DNA of 64,000 nt, taken from positions 1 to 64,000 of the forward strand of contig QCGA01000005.1 in assembly GCA_003280095.1 (NCBI GenBank), written 5' to 3'. The notes under the pieces were generated by a model. The model made no database searches, was not told where the DNA came from, and saw only the letters and a list, made by a program, of their open reading frames with translations. The translations under genes were made by a program, and so were the position numbers. This stretch comes from Prochlorococcus sp. AG-363-O16. Lineage in GTDB: Bacteria; Cyanobacteriota; Cyanobacteriia; PCC-6307; Cyanobiaceae. Shown piece by piece: positions 28,474 to 37,212 of the stretch. Numbering within the stretch: the first letter of the stretch is position 1; every line of letters begins with the position of its first letter.

Positions 28474-29691
28474 TTAGTTTGATCTTTCCTTAATATTTTT
28501 CTCTAAATTAAGAATATTTATTATACATTTCTCCCACTTCAATCTATTAGTCAATGGTTGAAATCTAGATAGCTCCTCATTCCTATATAGATCAAACTGC
28601 TGTGTCAACTTAGCATAATTGCTTGTCGCATAATTTATTAACTTTGGCAAATTATCCCCTACCAAAACAACTCTACTCAACTCAGTATAGCTAGGCATTG
28701 GCGAAGCAACTACTATACATCCACATTGCAATGAGTCTGAGACTCTATTGTGACTCACTCCTATCTTTCTTAAGTTATTAATATCGGAGGGCACAATAGA
28801 GATGTGCGATCTGCTAAGTTGTTGTTCAAGAAAGGAGGGATCCCAATCTTCATTGTTGAACCAATCTCGAAAGCGTAGAGACCATGTTTTTGAAAAGTTC
28901 AAGCTATTCATTAGCGTTTGAACTTCTAGAAAGGCATCTGTGCCACTTAATATAGTTAATTCATAACGATTTGAAATCGTGCATTGTCTTACAATCGATG
29001 GCAATAGATCAAGCAGGAATCTAATATTAGAAAAATGCCCAAACCAAATCAATTTACATTCATTCGATAAGTCATTCTCCAGAAATGGCTGCTTCTTAAC
29101 TTGAAGAGGATCTTCTATGACACATCCCAAGCCATTTTTTGAGAACCATGGTTTTGCTAATTCATAAGCTTTAAGGCAAGGAGCAACTACTAAGTCCGCT
29201 AAATATAATAAATCTCGATAGAATGATTGAGAAGATAATAACCATTCTTTTCTGGAATCGCTCCACTCATCATTACCGTTAGGGTTTGGCCATTCCGAAG
29301 CCTCACACCAATTATCACTATAAACAACAATTATTGGTACTTTTCTTCTTTTAAGTCTGGCAATAGCAGCTAAATTTGCCATTACTATTCGACTCAAAAA
29401 AGGCTTGTCAGAAGCTACTTTTCCAATGAAACAGACTTTAGGAGTTCCCAACAGATCTAACTGAGCTGGCTTCTCAGACCTTAAAGACAAAACTTTAATT
29501 TTAAGGCCTAGCTTTTGACATGCTTCAACCGCAGGGAAAAGCTGGAGCCTTAAAGATGCAGAAGAAGACAAGTACAGGCCTTTAGAAGAAAGGAATTTCT
29601 CTGTTAGATCTCCAGGTTCACAATAATTAAATGGAAACAGAAATAACGCTGTATCCCCATCTAAATATGAATTAGTTCTATGATTTCTCAT
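28474..29691 (-). CDS. Glycosyltransferase-like protein (GT-B fold)
   Basis: A 405-residue protein with the outline of a GT4-type glycosyltransferase. The N-terminal half is variable. The C-terminal half has LIWFGHFSNIRFLLDLLPSI, a segment like the donor-binding strand (ELTILSGTDAF), then SHISIVPSD and RVSDSLQCGCIVVASPMPSY where family members bind the nucleotide sugar. The usual EGFG-type Glu motif is not obvious, so activity is uncertain. It is the first gene of the island after rpsD and probably acts on surface polysaccharide. It is convergent with rpsD. Confidence 0.65.
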   Translation of the reverse strand: MRNHRTNSYLDGDTALFLFPFNYCEPGDLTEKFLSSKGLYLSSSASLRLQLFPAVEACQKLGLKIKVLSLRSEKPAQLDLLGTPKVCFIGKVASDKPFLSRIVMANLAAIARLKRRKVPIIVVYSDNWCEASEWPNPNGNDEWSDSRKEWLLSSQSFYRDLLYLADLVVAPCLKAYELAKPWFSKNGLGCVIEDPLQVKKQPFLENDLSNECKLIWFGHFSNIRFLLDLLPSIVRQCTISNRYELTILSGTDAFLEVQTLMNSLNFSKTWSLRFRDWFNNEDWDPSFLEQQLSRSHISIVPSDINNLRKIGVSHNRVSDSLQCGCIVVASPMPSYTELSRVVLVGDNLPKLINYATSNYAKLTQQFDLYRNEELSRFQPLTNRLKWEKCIINILNLEKNIKERSN

Positions 29692-29728
29692 TAGTCTTTT
29701 ATCTATATTCTTACCAGAATGCTTCGTA

Positions 29729-29760
29729 TCAGCAAGCTTTAAACGGTTAAAGCTTGCTGA
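29729..29760. repeat. Perfect 14-bp-arm hairpin
   Basis: TCAGCAAGCTTTAA (29729-29742) and TTAAAGCTTGCTGA (29747-29760) are perfect inverted repeats around ACGG. They lie 38 bp upstream of the glycosyltransferase start. No T run follows on either strand. Confidence 0.75.
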
Positions 29761-29965
29761 GTTCTACGACTGAATGGCGCTAAAGAATGGGGGTGTAGAT
29801 ACTGGTTTATGAGTTTATAAATTAATCGTATATCCAAGAACCCAGGCTGAAACAGGCGGTTTTCAGTAGATTTACAATTTAACGGGGGTCGAGGGAGAAG
29901 GGCAAGCCTTATTTGTTTTTGGCTCAAGTGCAACCCAGTTGGCGGTGCTGTGTCTAAGTCTTGTC

Positions 29966-30022
29966 TAACCCTCTTCCTACCGTTATGGGCTAGTCATACC
30001 AATGCATTTAACCCTGCGTAGA
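29966..30022 (+). repeat. Island repeat R1, copy A
   Basis: The core (29966-30002; ACCCTCTTCC, then GTTATG and CTAGTCATACCAA) recurs at 35251-35288 with a few changes. It runs directly into the decayed rpsD 3' copy that begins at 30021. Confidence 0.75.
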
Positions 30023-30240
30023 GTATTACTCACGTAAAGTGCAAGATACTAGCTATACCAAGGGCTTTGGATCTTCTTTTCCAATTCTACTCCAACTTTT
30101 TTACCGCCCGGATCCTCATTCTGGTTTTTTTTATTTAGCCAAAGAATTTCACTAATTCATGAGATAACGAGCAAAGCCAAGTGAAATACAAAGACCTATT
30201 CAACATTCCAAGTCAATGCATGGTAAACATCTGTCCTTCA
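30021..30240 (+). repeat. Decayed copy of the rpsD 3' end, terminator and flank
   Basis: GAGTATTACTCACGTAAAGT (30021-30040) still encodes EYYSRKV, the C-terminus of S4. CGGATCCTCATTCTGG followed by TTTTTTT is the old terminator. AATTTCACTAATTCATGAGA and the AAGACC stretch match the native flank at 28320-28400. The copy is not attached to an rpsD gene and is diverged, so it is an old duplication. Confidence 0.85.
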
Positions 30241-30397
30241 TTTAGCAAGTGACTTGGACCCGTTAACGACTATCGAAGTTGACTAATAAGTTAAAGAGCG
30301 CAACAAAGTAAAGATAATAATAAGCAAATAAGCTTATTTACTAGCATCGAGAGAAAGAGAACAGCTATATTAAACGTAAATTATTAACTAAAAAGTT

Positions 30398-31120
30398 TTG
30401 CCCAAATCAAAAATAAAAACAACACCTGGCTCATTGAGCAAAATCCTTGCAGGTACAACCCTGATCTTGACAATAATAAATGTCGCAATCCAATTTGCAA
30501 TCTATAGCTTTGGATTGAAAAAAGAATGGTTTTTACTATTCAATATGGACAAAGAGGTTAATATCCCAACACTATTTTCAACAACCCTTTTTCTAATTTG
30601 CGCAGGCTTAATTTCCCTTATACACAAAAAATTGAACAAGAAAAATAAAGCCATCAGAAAAAAATGGTCTGCATTGCGATGGCTTTTTATCTTCCTTGCA
30701 ATTGACGAAGGATTGCAAATTCACGAAGTATTTATAATCCCAGGGTTAAAAGACATGCTTCCTGCAATACTAACCTCTGTATGGGTTATTCCTTATAGCA
30801 TACTAGCTTTAATTGCTCTAATATATTTCATATCACTTGTAAAAAGTTTGCCTAATAAATTAATGGAAAAGACTTTATTGTCTGGTGCAATATATCTCTT
30901 GGGTGCCATAGGATTTGAAATACTAGGAAGCTTTCTGGTCCGAACAGGGGACATAAGACTACACGGTATATCCTATGGTCTTATCTCGACAATAGAAGAA
31001 GCACTGGAAATGAGTGGATTAATACTATTTATACACGTACTACTAAAATATATTTTAAATTATCAACGACAAAAGCTAAAAATAAAGCTTCATTTTTCAA
31101 GTGATCAGATTATAACCTAG
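30398..31120 (+). CDS. Multi-span membrane protein, hypothetical
   Basis: A 240-residue protein with about six hydrophobic helices. A conserved-looking polar cluster FLAIDEGLQIHEVFIIPG lies inside or at the edge of a helix, and GFEILGSFLVR and TIEEALEMSG later add further acidic residues and a His. Such buried Glu/His sets are typical of metal-binding or enzymatic membrane proteins. I do not recognise the family. The TTG start is uncertain. The gene lies between two rpsD-end copies inside the island. Confidence 0.6.
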   Translation: MPKSKIKTTPGSLSKILAGTTLILTIINVAIQFAIYSFGLKKEWFLLFNMDKEVNIPTLFSTTLFLICAGLISLIHKKLNKKNKAIRKKWSALRWLFIFLAIDEGLQIHEVFIIPGLKDMLPAILTSVWVIPYSILALIALIYFISLVKSLPNKLMEKTLLSGAIYLLGAIGFEILGSFLVRTGDIRLHGISYGLISTIEEALEMSGLILFIHVLLKYILNYQRQKLKIKLHFSSDQIIT

Positions 31121-31718
31121 AAGAAGAACTCTCTTAGATTAAGATTTAACCAAAAAGATCCGTTAACATTTCAACCATGCAAGAACAAATAGGATTACGC
31201 CAATTAAAAGACAGTAATATCACTCTGACTTTTCTCAAACCAAAGGCTCCCTTGAAAACCCTGATATATCCTATTGCAGACACTTACTCACACAGTAAGA
31301 CGTCAAATTACACCAAGGATTTTCGGATAAATCATTACTGTCTCATTAAACTTTATTCAAAATTTTCATATCCAAGATTATCAAAATAGATGGGGTAGGG
31401 GTGTTATTATCCAAAATTTCACTACTTCATTAAAGTGCTAGCCAAACCAAGAGGAATAAATAGACCTATTTCTACGTTCAAGATCCAATATTGATTAAGA
31501 CCTTTTATTGCCCCTCCTAAGGAACCCCATATAAACAACCTTATTTAAAAGTTGAGCCAGTTCCATGAAAAAGCATATAATTTGGATATATTTGAATTGA
31601 TCTTTGGAAAAGCAACTAAACAAATGAAGTCAAATTTAACTGGCATCTACAACTCTAGTTGCTGTATTTGCACTGCCTTTTTAAATCAAAATAAATTGAC
31701 ATTTAAGGTATCAAGGAT
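31121..31718. other. 600-bp gap holding the third rpsD-flank copy
   Basis: I see no convincing gene. A 70-codon frame at 31177-31389 has low-complexity composition and no homology signs. The rpsD-flank remnant occupies 31391-31490; the rest is featureless AT-rich DNA. Confidence 0.4.
31391..31490 (+). repeat. Third, partial copy of the rpsD downstream flank
   Basis: AAAATTTCACTACTTCATTA, then GCTAGCCAAACCAAG and AATAGACC, match the native flank (about 28340-28395) in the same order and spacing. The S4 codons themselves are no longer recognisable. Confidence 0.7.
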
Positions 31719-32453
31719 ATGGAAATAGATTTTCACCTTAAACAAAAAATAGAAACAAGGCTAATTAATAATTTCAGTTCTGCAAAAATTTCTGATCAGC
31801 CTTACCCACACTTCTATGTGAAAGATATCTTTAGCAAAGATGTCTATGAAATGATTCAAAGATTAATGCCTGATGATGCCGAATTTCATGAGAACAAACG
31901 CAAACAAACAACTCAAGGAAGAAAACATCTAAAACTTGATGAAGCCAATCTGATAAAATTAGATAAAGAAAAAGAAATTTTCTGGGGTACAATAGCAGAA
32001 GCATTAAAAAGTAATAAGTTTTCCAATAGAGTAAAGACTTTTTTAGATAAGCACCTTCAGAAAAGATACGGAACAGCAAATATAGAAACAGTTACTAGGC
32101 TAGAACTATTAAGAGATAGAGCAGAGTTTGAAATTCCTCCTCATACAGACTCTGGCTACAAGGCTATAACTATATTTATTTATCTACCTGCAGACAAAAA
32201 CCTAAAGCAATATGGAACGAGTATATACATACCAAAGGAAATAGGGTTTAAAGATGAAGAGTCAACAAGATATCCTTATGATCAGTTTTATGAGTTAAAA
32301 CGAGCCGCATTCCTTCCAAATTCGCTATTTGGATTCATGAAAACGGACAATTCATTCCATGGTCGCCCGCCTCTTAATGGGCTAAAGGTGAATAGAAACT
32401 CATTGAATTGCTCAATAAACCTTCCTAATTCTATTGATAGGTGTGAGGCATAG
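31719..32453 (+). CDS. 2OG-Fe(II) oxygenase superfamily protein
   Basis: A 244-residue double-stranded beta-helix oxygenase. The metal ligands are H142 and D144 in IPPHTDSGYKAI and H214 in SFHGRPP; R226 binds 2-oxoglutarate. IYLPADKN and the FLPNSLFGF segment between them fit the fold. Enzymes of this kind hydroxylate or otherwise oxidise sugars, lipids or small molecules. The substrate here is unknown, but a carbamoyltransferase gene follows 595 bp later in the same direction. Start ATG; no strong ribosome-binding site. Confidence 0.85.
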   Translation: MEIDFHLKQKIETRLINNFSSAKISDQPYPHFYVKDIFSKDVYEMIQRLMPDDAEFHENKRKQTTQGRKHLKLDEANLIKLDKEKEIFWGTIAEALKSNKFSNRVKTFLDKHLQKRYGTANIETVTRLELLRDRAEFEIPPHTDSGYKAITIFIYLPADKNLKQYGTSIYIPKEIGFKDEESTRYPYDQFYELKRAAFLPNSLFGFMKTDNSFHGRPPLNGLKVNRNSLNCSINLPNSIDRCEA

Positions 32454-33048
32454 AATCTAACTTATGTAAAGAAAATAATGATTTATAAGCTTTAAATGTT
32501 GTTACTCTATCATAACTAATAAACGATTGCCAATGCATATAGTGGAAAACTATCGGAAGCAGAGCTATCAGAAAAACCAAGTCCTTCACCTTCTCGTTTG
32601 TTTAATTTAAAATATTAATTTCATTCTAGCTGATGTAAACTATTATCAGCACATCACTATTTAGTTGGATAGAGTTTCGTTAATTTATCAGTCTACTCTC
32701 TAAAAATAGCTTCAGGCAGGGCAACTAACTTCTCTTTAGATATAGAATTATTTTGCATACTTGAAAGCCACCCTTGAAAATTGAATGACTATAGCTAAGT
32801 CTCTAAAACCCTAGATAAATTTAATAAAGATGAAGGAATAAAAGATATCTTATTCCAATAATCCTGCAAATATCAATTAACAATGACTGACGATATATTT
32901 GCTGTAAGAAGCCTAAAATCAATAGCTCTTTAGGAGGACTATACGGGCAATCTAAGAGGAGTCACATCCCTATCCCATGTTCAACAGAAACAATAAAGAT
33001 TGAGGACAAGCAAATGTACTATTATAAAGTTAGAGAAAAGGAAACTCA
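32454..33048. other. 595-bp gap without a visible gene
   Basis: AT-rich DNA without an open frame worth reporting, repeats or a clear terminator. It may be eroded coding sequence within the island. Confidence 0.4.
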
Positions 33049-34956
33049 TTGGTTATACTTGGATTCTTGGCAGGCCATGACTCAAATGCTTGCTTAATAA
33101 ATAACGAAAAAATCCTAGCCTATTCCAATGCAGAAAGGAGTGACAGGCTAAAGAGATCTTCCAGCTACATTGAAGCCATAAAAAATCTTTTAACCACCTC
33201 TGGTATTAAGATAGATGATATCAAAGAAATAGCATTAACAAATACGCAAGGGAATTCTCTCACTTTAGAAAATAAAAAGCTCTTTGATGTAATGCAATGG
33301 GAAAACAATCCAGATCAATTTACTTTAGAAAATCCTATTGAACTTATTAACAAAGCAAATTCAAAAGAAGATAGCTTCAAGCCAATTCCTGAGCATGCAG
33401 AAGGTTTTCCAGTTCCAGTAGCAATAAAATGTAATAACAGAAACAAACTCAATAATCTGAAAGAAGCGAAAGAAAAGTTAGATCTTAAAAGTTTCATTCG
33501 TTCGGGAAAGTTTAGTTTTTATGGAAAACAAATTAAAGGTTATTTTGTAGAGCACCATTTTGCTCATGCGGTAAGTGCACTAATAAGGAATCCAGACATG
33601 AATATTGCCATTAGTCTCGATGGAGCTGGTCATAGTTTTAGTCTAAATAGACAATACCCATATTTTGCAGGTATTAGTATTGCAAAAACCAATAAAGGTA
33701 TACTTTTAGGACCAGCGCCTTTTTTCCTTGGGGGTGTACTTTATAGCTGGGCATCGAAAACTACTCAAATGAGTGAAGGGAAAGTAATGGGACTATCCTC
33801 ATATTTTAATATAAAAAATGTGTTAAAAATCGCCGATAAAGACTGGATTACGTGCCTGAACTTACTAGAGAATCTTTTCGAGTTTGACTCTTCAAATGAT
33901 GAGTTCTTTCAGTACGAGGATATTTATTATAAAAGCAAATATAGGGATATAATGTTTACTCTAGTAAAACATGGTAAGAAATATTTAAAATTAGATAATA
34001 CACTTATAAATAGCCGGGTCAAAAAGAATCTAAGCTTGCCTTCTGAATCCCTAATTATTGTTTCAGGAGTAACTCAGGAAATTTTCTCTCGTTTATATAA
34101 AAAGGAAGTTTCCAGGCAAATTAATTTCTTTAACAAGAATGGTGTTGAAACAAATTCTGTTATTCTTACTGGTGGATGTGCTCTTAATTGTCCATCCAAT
34201 AGAATTATTTCCGAAGATATATTAACATCAAGATTTACTTTTGATAATGCTTGTAATGATGAAGGTTTATCAATTGGAGCGGCATATGCAAAATTATTTA
34301 TAACAAATAAGGGTTACCTGAGTTCAATTAAAACAGGTCCTTTTATAGGAGGATATATATCAGCAGTTAATGAAGCTATTGAACTGGCCTCCATAGATAA
34401 TAGTTTTATTGTTGAAAATTTCACTACTAACGAATTTACTGCAACGAAGATTGTAGAATATTTAGTTACAGGTAATGCGATAGTCCTTGCTCATGGTAGA
34501 TACGAATCAGGTCCAAGAGCTTTAGGAAATCGTTCTTTGATTGGCCTAGCAGAATTAGAGTCAACACATTGGAAACTAAATCAAATAAAAAAAAGAGAGC
34601 AATGGAGGCCCATAGCACCAATGGTTAGAGATATCGATTTCAATGAGTTCTTTGAAGGACCAATGGACTCACACATGCTAATGACAAATACAGTCAAGAA
34701 TCCAAGCAAATTGCCAGGAACAACTCATATAGATAATTCGGCTAGAGTTCAAGTAGTAAAAGACAAATCACATTTAACATGGTTAATTTTAAAAAAATTA
34801 AAAGAAAGAGGATTTGCTCCAGTTATAGCCAATACATCTCTAAATCAAGCAGGTGAACCTTTAATAAATTCAGCGACTAGAGTCATCAATCTAATGAAGG
34901 AAAATACTGAAATAAGAGCTGCCTACATAGATAATTTTCTATTTACTCGTCAATAG
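33049..34956 (+). CDS. Carbamoyltransferase, NodU/CmcH family
   Basis: A 635-residue enzyme that transfers carbamoyl from carbamoyl phosphate to a hydroxyl of a sugar or antibiotic. The N-terminal Kae1-like domain shows GFLAGHDSNACL with NAERSDRLKR, EHHFAHAVSALIR and ISLDGAGHS, the metal/substrate His and Asp motifs. TGGCALNCPSNR follows in the middle. The C-terminal YrdC-like domain starts near GRYESGPRALGNRSLIG and includes WRPIAPMV. Length is typical. The TTG start gives VILGFLAGHD at the expected position. The island setting suggests carbamoylation of a surface glycan. Confidence 0.9.
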   Translation: MVILGFLAGHDSNACLINNEKILAYSNAERSDRLKRSSSYIEAIKNLLTTSGIKIDDIKEIALTNTQGNSLTLENKKLFDVMQWENNPDQFTLENPIELINKANSKEDSFKPIPEHAEGFPVPVAIKCNNRNKLNNLKEAKEKLDLKSFIRSGKFSFYGKQIKGYFVEHHFAHAVSALIRNPDMNIAISLDGAGHSFSLNRQYPYFAGISIAKTNKGILLGPAPFFLGGVLYSWASKTTQMSEGKVMGLSSYFNIKNVLKIADKDWITCLNLLENLFEFDSSNDEFFQYEDIYYKSKYRDIMFTLVKHGKKYLKLDNTLINSRVKKNLSLPSESLIIVSGVTQEIFSRLYKKEVSRQINFFNKNGVETNSVILTGGCALNCPSNRIISEDILTSRFTFDNACNDEGLSIGAAYAKLFITNKGYLSSIKTGPFIGGYISAVNEAIELASIDNSFIVENFTTNEFTATKIVEYLVTGNAIVLAHGRYESGPRALGNRSLIGLAELESTHWKLNQIKKREQWRPIAPMVRDIDFNEFFEGPMDSHMLMTNTVKNPSKLPGTTHIDNSARVQVVKDKSHLTWLILKKLKERGFAPVIANTSLNQAGEPLINSATRVINLMKENTEIRAAYIDNFLFTRQ

Positions 34957-35485
34957 AATAATTAGAGCAATCTCTAGCCCTTCAAAACTGACAACCTTTT
35001 AAAAGCCAGGTACACCACTGGTGGGTTAATGACTGGAGTAATGGTTTAGTGAGAATTGAACATAATTCTGTAAGACAAAACAGCACTGAGAAAGTTTTCA
35101 TCATTGCCCCTGCGAGCTCCTTCCAGTACAACTCAAGACTAGAGGGAATAATCGATTGTTCTGCCTAAATGCCATCAAACAACAATCGGGACCTCATATG
35201 GGTTTTATTCAACTTGGTAAATTGGTTATTTTTTCTAGTCAAACTTTAGTTAAACCCTCTTCCCAACGTTATGATCTAGTCATACCAAATGATTTCTTCA
35301 ACGCAGAGGCCTACTAACTTGCAGACTAGAAACATACGAATTTTTTCTTGCAAAAACTGTATCAGCATTATTTCTATATATTCAATCCTAAGACTTACCT
35401 GAAGCGTAGTAATTTACTAATCGCGATTTCTAATTCGTAATCGAAGAGGATGTCCAGGACAGGTTAGTGCCTTTTACTTTTGAGA
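34957..35485. other. Gap with repeat R1, no gene seen
   Basis: About 530 bp without a gene. Repeat R1 copy B lies at 35251-35310; the remainder has no clear feature. Confidence 0.45.
35251..35310 (+). repeat. Island repeat R1, copy B
   Basis: TAAACCCTCTTCCCAACGTT and ATGATCTAGTCATACCAA match copy A at 29966-30002 with few changes. Weaker similarity to the following rpsD-end copy continues (GCAGAG, TGCAGACTAG). Confidence 0.7.
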
Positions 35486-35527
35486 TAAAAAAACTGATCA
35501 CCCCCTGGCAATTATCCAGAGGATGAT
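35486..35527 (-). terminator. Rho-independent terminator of the 53-residue gene
   Basis: ATCACCCCCTGG (35497-35508) pairs with CCAGAGGATGAT (35516-35527), with two mismatches. On the minus strand a run of T follows. It lies 44 bp after the stop of the 53-residue gene. Confidence 0.7.
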
Positions 35528-35570
35528 TAGTAACTTGGCCGAAGCAGGTTTTCAATCGAAACTTGTGAGA

Positions 35571-35732
35571 TCAGCCATTTTGCATAATCTCGTCCTGAGC
35601 TTCTTTTCTTCGGTCATCGAAATGTGACCGATAATAAAAACACCTCTGGCCATGAATTGTAGCTATGAGCTGTGCATCATGAAGGCGTTTAGTTTTGATT
35701 TCTTTCTTGCGGATCTGGTCAAGTTCATTCAT
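35571..35732 (-). CDS. 53-residue charged protein, hypothetical
   Basis: From the ATG at 35732 the product is MNELDQIRKKEIKTKRLHDA and onwards, rich in Lys, Arg, Glu and Asp, with QRCFYYRSHFDDRRKE near the end. An AGGAGA lies 8 bp before this ATG, one of the best Shine-Dalgarno sequences in the window. A terminator follows the stop. I therefore prefer it to the overlapping plus-strand frame at 35652-35861 and to its own longer start at 35753. Function unknown; a helical, perhaps RNA- or protein-binding peptide. Confidence 0.65.
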   Translation of the reverse strand: MNELDQIRKKEIKTKRLHDAQLIATIHGQRCFYYRSHFDDRRKEAQDEIMQNG

Positions 35733-35878
35733 GAAGGTTCTCCTGAATGGCAATCCCGTTCCCTATTGCCATTACATGCATCCCAGCAGGAACGAACGTT
35801 CCTTAATTGTAGCGGTTACTACCAAAACAGGTGGGTAGGAGAAATTCCATCATATGCATGATGCAAAGTACTACCGAT

Positions 35879-36297
35879 TTAACTCTTTAATGCAAAAAGT
35901 AGATTTTTCCTTGGCAACTTTGACCCTGGCTTCCAATTATTCTTTACGAAGTGTCCAAATTTTGCTATTAGTTCAGCAAACTGCATCTTCTCCATGGGGT
36001 CTGCTTGAACCATGAAACATGCAATTATACTTCCGTCATACATAAAATCATATTCTGGGTCAACCCAAACCACAAGGTTTCCTCCAGGTCTAAGCACCCT
36101 CCAAAGCTCAAACATTGGTTTTTCTGGATCTTGAGTATGGCGAACTACGCCATGGCTATAAACAATATGAAATGAACTTTCCTTTAAGAGGAGATCCTCA
36201 ATACTCCCTCTAATAGGCAAAAAATTCTCAACTTTAGTAAGGTTTTCTGCGGAAACAAAAATGGATTCAGACAAATCTGGCCAAGCCTAATAATTAC
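35879..36297 (-). pseudogene. Truncated SAM methyltransferase (type 11), N-terminus lost
   Basis: The open part encodes the later half of a class I methyltransferase: DLSESIFVSAENL (motif II), IEDLLLKESSFHIVYSHGVVRHT (motif IV) and ELWRVLRPGGNLVVW. The SAM-binding glycine motif that must precede DLSES is missing. A stop occurs at about 36290, and the FkbM gene ends at 36301, directly against it. A SAM-binding protein cannot be complete without that part, so this is most likely a remnant cut by a deletion or insertion. Confidence 0.75.
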
Positions 36298-36300
36298 TAT

Positions 36301-37212
36301 CTACTTGCTCCTGTTAAAACCTCCTGCCAATCCAGATCTAGCTATCTTTAAGAACTTCTCGGCCTTTTCTCTAGGTAGGATCAATCTATTGAGCCTAGAC
36401 TTTATTGGCTTTTCATCTACCAACTCTGGTTTTATTGAATCAACTTGAGTAATAGTTTCTAGCTTTTCATCAATCAAATAAAAATAATAATTTTGAGCAG
36501 AAAGTATTTCAGTACATCTTTGACCTGATTCTCCATCGATACATTCCATTATTAAAACCGATCTTCTATTAAGAAGTTGATCTGATCCCAAAAGTACATC
36601 CGACTCCAGACCCTCAACATCAATCTTTACCAAAAGTTGTCCCTCGCTATTGATTTTTGCTAAAGCATCATCAAGTTTAATCGAATCTATTTTATCTTTC
36701 CTCTTATCTGAGGAATCATAAGAAATAGATTTTCCTGATGTTAAAAATCCTACCGAACCAAAAAGATCCATAAAAACTTTACTTGTAGAATTTGATACTG
36801 CTTCTTTAAATATTCTTATATTATTAGTCTTATTATATTGTAAATTCATAACGAGTCTTGCCAGATTCATTGGCATAGGTTCAAACGAATATACTCTTGC
36901 ACGTTCATTTAAGGAAGCTATTAATGAATAAGATCCTGTATGGGCACCAACATCGAAGATACAATCGGCGTGATCTGATAAAGATCTCCAAGCCATAATT
37001 GAAGCATACTCATATTTTCGATTCCAAAGCCATTTGAGGGCCACACCGTCATCTTGTCCATTGAGATATATATATCTAGGGAAATCGCCTAATTGCACCC
37101 ACCCAAAGTAAGGTGGTTTCTTCAAGATTTCTTCTAGCTCTAGATCGCAACCTTCTGTCATCTTCTTCAAGATGGAAAGAGCTTCATTATTGAGAGTCTT
37201 AGGGTCGATCAT
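36301..37212 (-). CDS. FkbM family methyltransferase
   Basis: A 303-residue SAM methyltransferase. CIFDVGAHTGSYSLIAS (84-100) binds SAM, VYSFEPMPMNLARL follows, and LLVKIDVEGLESDVLLG (about 196-212) is the FkbM signature, intact here. VLIMECIDGES comes after it. Typical FkbM enzymes O-methylate sugars or polyketides; a surface glycan is the likely target in this island. ATG start. Its stop abuts the truncated methyltransferase on the same strand. Confidence 0.82.
   Translation of the reverse strand: MIDPKTLNNEALSILKKMTEGCDLELEEILKKPPYFGWVQLGDFPRYIYLNGQDDGVALKWLWNRKYEYASIMAWRSLSDHADCIFDVGAHTGSYSLIASLNERARVYSFEPMPMNLARLVMNLQYNKTNNIRIFKEAVSNSTSKVFMDLFGSVGFLTSGKSISYDSSDKRKDKIDSIKLDDALAKINSEGQLLVKIDVEGLESDVLLGSDQLLNRRSVLIMECIDGESGQRCTEILSAQNYYFYLIDEKLETITQVDSIKPELVDEKPIKSRLNRLILPREKAEKFLKIARSGLAGGFNRSK

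Noticed and set aside
29739-29933. 64-codon minus frame near the hairpin
   Set aside because: Begins inside repeat-rich DNA and lacks protein-like composition; its 3' end runs into the hairpin.
31177-31389. 70-codon plus-strand frame between the rpsD-end copies
   Set aside because: Low-information composition, no ribosome-binding site and no recognisable domain; lies in decayed DNA.
35652-35861. 69-codon plus frame opposite the 53-residue gene
   Set aside because: The minus-strand frame has a Shine-Dalgarno sequence and a terminator; this one has neither.
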